Below are positions 11,661-17,287 of a DNA stretch of 17,287 bases, one piece after another. The stretch is from Methylobacterium sp. (lineage in GTDB: Bacteria > Pseudomonadota > Alphaproteobacteria > Rhizobiales > Beijerinckiaceae), in NCBI GenBank assembly GCA_020252865.1, contig JADCCH010000151.1, positions 1-17,287 on the forward strand. The letters run 5' to 3'. Position 1 is the first letter of the stretch; each line of letters begins with the position of its first letter. The notes beneath the pieces are model-generated. The model saw only the letters and a program-made list of their open reading frames with translations, was not told where the DNA came from and searched no databases. The position numbers and the translations under genes were made by a program.

Positions 11661-11734
11661 TGCTCCCAGCGCCCCGATTTCCATATTTCCGGACGACCGG
11701 CCTTCCTCCCCCCGGTGTCCTCAAGGAGAATGTC

Positions 11735-15925
<4,191 letters not shown>

Positions 15926-15974
15926 CGCTTGGCCAGGCGTGGGGTGCCGCCTCCGCACGGCTTCGACGAAACAG

Positions 15975-15998
15975 GGCGGAGGTGACTCCGCCATTTTT
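15975..15998 (+). terminator. Rho-independent terminator after rpoC
   Basis: A 7-bp stem (GGCGGAG 15975-15981, CTCCGCC 15986-15992) with a GTGA loop is followed by A and five T residues (15994-15998). It ends the rpoBC transcript, so rpsL downstream must have another promoter. Confidence 0.9.
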
Positions 15999-16054
15999 CG
16001 TATCGCGCCCGGTGCCGGGCTGATCTGCCGCAAGCCGGCGGGCGCGAGTTTTGG

Positions 16055-16162
16055 CTAGAGCGAAATTCGATCTGAATGAATGAGATCGACCGCTCCAGGT
16101 TCCCGTGATTGATCGCATTTTCGTCGATCAACCGGTATCCACTTGATCGGAAAATGCTTTAG
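16055..16162 (+). repeat. Dispersed intergenic repeat, copy 2, longer form with inverted ends
   Basis: The right part (16118-16164) matches 412-458 at 43 of 47 positions. The full element seems to begin at CTAGAGC (16055-16061) and end at GCTTTAG (16156-16162), which are inverted relative to each other with one mismatch, giving a 108-base unit. Inside are GATCTGAATG near the left end and TTGATCGGAAAATG near the right end. It looks like a small palindromic or miniature transposon-like repeat with no coding capacity. It lies between the rpoC terminator and the oxidoreductase gene. Confidence 0.65.
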
Positions 16163-16203
16163 TCTTCCGTCATCTGGTCACGGGCTGCGTGCAGGAGGCG
16201 AGC

Positions 16204-16785
16204 ATGGCAAAAAGGATTGTCATTATCCGGGGGCATCCGGACAGCGCACATAGGCATTTCTGCGATGCCTTGGTCGAAGCCTATCGGAGCGGCGCGGAAG
16301 CGGCGGGGCATTCGGTCGAAGTGCTCGATCCCGCGACGATGGATCTGCCCTATCTCCGTTCCGGTCAGGCCTGGAAGCTGCCCGCGCCCCACGAGGATAT
16401 CCGGCGCGCGCAGGAGGCGATCTTCCGCGCGGAGCATCTGGTGATCGTCTATCCGCTCTGGCTCGGCGACATGCCGGCCCTGCTCAAGTCCTTCTTCGAG
16501 CAGGTGAGTTGCGACGGCTTCGTGATGTCGATCGGGCCGGATGGCCGCTGGCTGCAGGGGCTCAAGGGCAAATCGGCGCGAATCATCGTCACGATGGGCA
16601 TGCCGGCGCTGATCTACCGGCTCTACTTCTTCTCGCATTCGCTTAAGAGCCTCGAGCGCAACATCCTGAAATTCGCGGGCGTCGCGCCGGTGCGCTCGAC
16701 CCTGATCGGCATGATCGAGAAGGGCGCGGAATACCGACGGGAATGGCTCGAAACGGTCACGAAACTGGGCCGGGAGGCCGCGTGA
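16204..16785 (+). CDS. Flavodoxin-fold NAD(P)H dehydrogenase (quinone-type oxidoreductase)
   Basis: A 193-residue cytoplasmic protein of the Flavodoxin_2 family (NAD(P)H:quinone oxidoreductase / KefF-like). The N-terminal beta strand and loop RIVIIRGHPDSAHRHFCDAL (4-23) match the FMN phosphate-binding region, and HLVIVYPLWLGDMPALLKSF (78-97) is the family's second hallmark, shaping the flavin site. Members transfer electrons from NAD(P)H through FMN to quinones or other acceptors; the substrate here is unknown. A hydrophobic, aromatic stretch at 131-144 (MGMPALIYRLYFFS) is notable and may favour membrane or quinone contact. The ATG at 16204 is preceded by AGGAGG. It stands alone between the rpoC terminator and rpsL, on the same strand, with a dispersed repeat just upstream, which suggests insertion into a normally tight rpoC-rpsL arrangement. 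Confidence 0.85.
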   Translation: MAKRIVIIRGHPDSAHRHFCDALVEAYRSGAEAAGHSVEVLDPATMDLPYLRSGQAWKLPAPHEDIRRAQEAIFRAEHLVIVYPLWLGDMPALLKSFFEQVSCDGFVMSIGPDGRWLQGLKGKSARIIVTMGMPALIYRLYFFSHSLKSLERNILKFAGVAPVRSTLIGMIEKGAEYRREWLETVTKLGREAA

Positions 16786-17222
16786 GCGAGCCATGCGGCG
16801 CAGAGGGAGCGCGCATGCGGAGCAAGATGGCGCGACGCGGTAATTTCCGGTTGACTTTCCCCCGGTGCCGAGTCAGAACCGGGTCATTCGGCAGGCCGTG
16901 ATCCGTGCATGCTCAGCGTAGCTTTCGCTGAACGAACCGGATCAAACGCTGCCTTTCTAGCGACCTGGAATACAATCGGTCCTGGGCCTTTTCGGCTCTC
17001 GGTCCTGTCCGGTCATGATCCCGTGGGGCTCGTCTCCGCGCGATCCTCTGTTTCTGCGCCGTTTGGGCCTTGCCTTGGCATGGCTCGAAGGGTGCGCTTT
17101 GTGCTTGACCGGACGGCATCGGGCGGCTGGCGGGTGCGAACCTCCCTCGGGAGGCCATTCGGGATGGGCCACACGGCCCGCAAGAGGTCGCCTCGGCGGC
17201 CGAGAGATGAAAAGGGCATCGA
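16786..17222 (+). other. Structured spacer and leader before rpsL
   Basis: No gene I can support lies in these 437 bases. An imperfect inverted repeat sits at 16847-16882 (CCGGTTGACT with AGTC-AG-AACCGG, 14-base loop); its TTGACT could be a -35 element but no good -10 follows. A -10-like TACAAT occurs at 16971-16976 without a matching -35. A perfect 8-base long-range pair (GTCCGGTC 17008-17015, GACCGGAC 17107-17114) encloses 91 bases. Three short hairpins stand before the gene: 17141-17154 (CCTCC/GGAGG), 17166-17179 (GGGCC/GGCCC) and 17192-17204 (CTCGG/CCGAG). The str operon promoter and leader should be here but I cannot fix the promoter. Confidence 0.5.
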
Positions 17223-17287
17223 ATGCCGACTATTAGCCAGCTGATCCGGAAGGCCCGGAGCGCGCAGAAGACCCGGGACAAGGCTCC
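17223..17287 (+). CDS. rpsL: 30S ribosomal protein S12, N-terminal part (cut by window edge)
   Basis: Only the first 21 codons and part of another are present. They read MPTISQLIRKARSAQKTRDK, which matches the start of S12 (family start MPTINQLIRKPR). S12 is part of the decoding centre of the small subunit and the site of streptomycin-resistance changes, but those residues lie beyond the window. An AAAGGG ribosome binding site is eight or so bases before the ATG. Position downstream of rpoC is the usual place for rpsL-rpsG-fusA-tuf in this class. The residues after position 10 (ARSAQKTRDK) are less typical than usual. Confidence 0.85.
   Translation, partial: MPTISQLIRKARSAQKTRDKA

Noticed and set aside
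16909..17244. A 111-codon plus-strand frame before rpsL
   Set aside because: It overlaps the rpsL start in another frame, lacks a ribosome binding site and shows no family features.

Overview
The window is a GC-rich chromosomal segment from an alphaproteobacterium, most likely of the order Hyphomicrobiales (Rhizobiales). The reasons are the sequences of RpoB, RpoC, NusG, L10 and L7/L12, the gene order secE-nusG-rplK-rplA-rplJ-rplL-rpoB-rpoC followed by rpsL, and an intergenic repeat that resembles short repeats I recall from that order. The genus cannot be settled from sequence reading alone.

Layout. Positions 2-253 hold the C-terminal end of a methyl-accepting chemotaxis protein, cut by the window edge and rather divergent. 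A roughly 360-base spacer follows with one copy of a dispersed repeat. Two genes are then read on the minus strand: an MltF-like lytic transglycosylase with a periplasmic binding domain (618-2054), and a two-helix membrane protein of the XpaC / 5-bromo-4-chloroindolyl phosphate hydrolysis family (2257-2985). A spacer with an operator-like repeat and a good sigma-70-type promoter leads into the plus-strand block secE, nusG, rplK, rplA, rplJ, rplL, rpoB, rpoC. After the rpoC terminator come a longer copy of the dispersed repeat, a flavodoxin-fold NAD(P)H oxidoreductase (16204-16785), a 437-base leader, and the first codons of rpsL at the right edge.

How it works together. SecE is a translocon subunit and NusG couples transcription and translation. 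L11, L1, L10 and L7/L12 form the two ribosomal stalks. RpoB and RpoC are the large subunits of RNA polymerase. The block is punctuated by RNA structures: hairpins between nusG and rplK, a strong terminator after rplA, a roughly 700-base hairpin-rich spacer before rplJ, a terminator (probably an attenuator) before rpoB, two hairpins between rpoB and rpoC, and a terminator after rpoC. The RNA polymerase and ribosomal genes are intact, with all expected catalytic and zinc-binding residues and a wild-type rifampicin region.

I found no clear new biological system. This is mostly a housekeeping locus. The parts worth a second look are the non-coding ones (the rplA-rplJ spacer, the rpsL leader, the paired dispersed repeats, the operator-like repeat before secE) and the unusual neighbours (xpaC-like and mltF-like genes upstream of secE, and an oxidoreductase between rpoC and rpsL).
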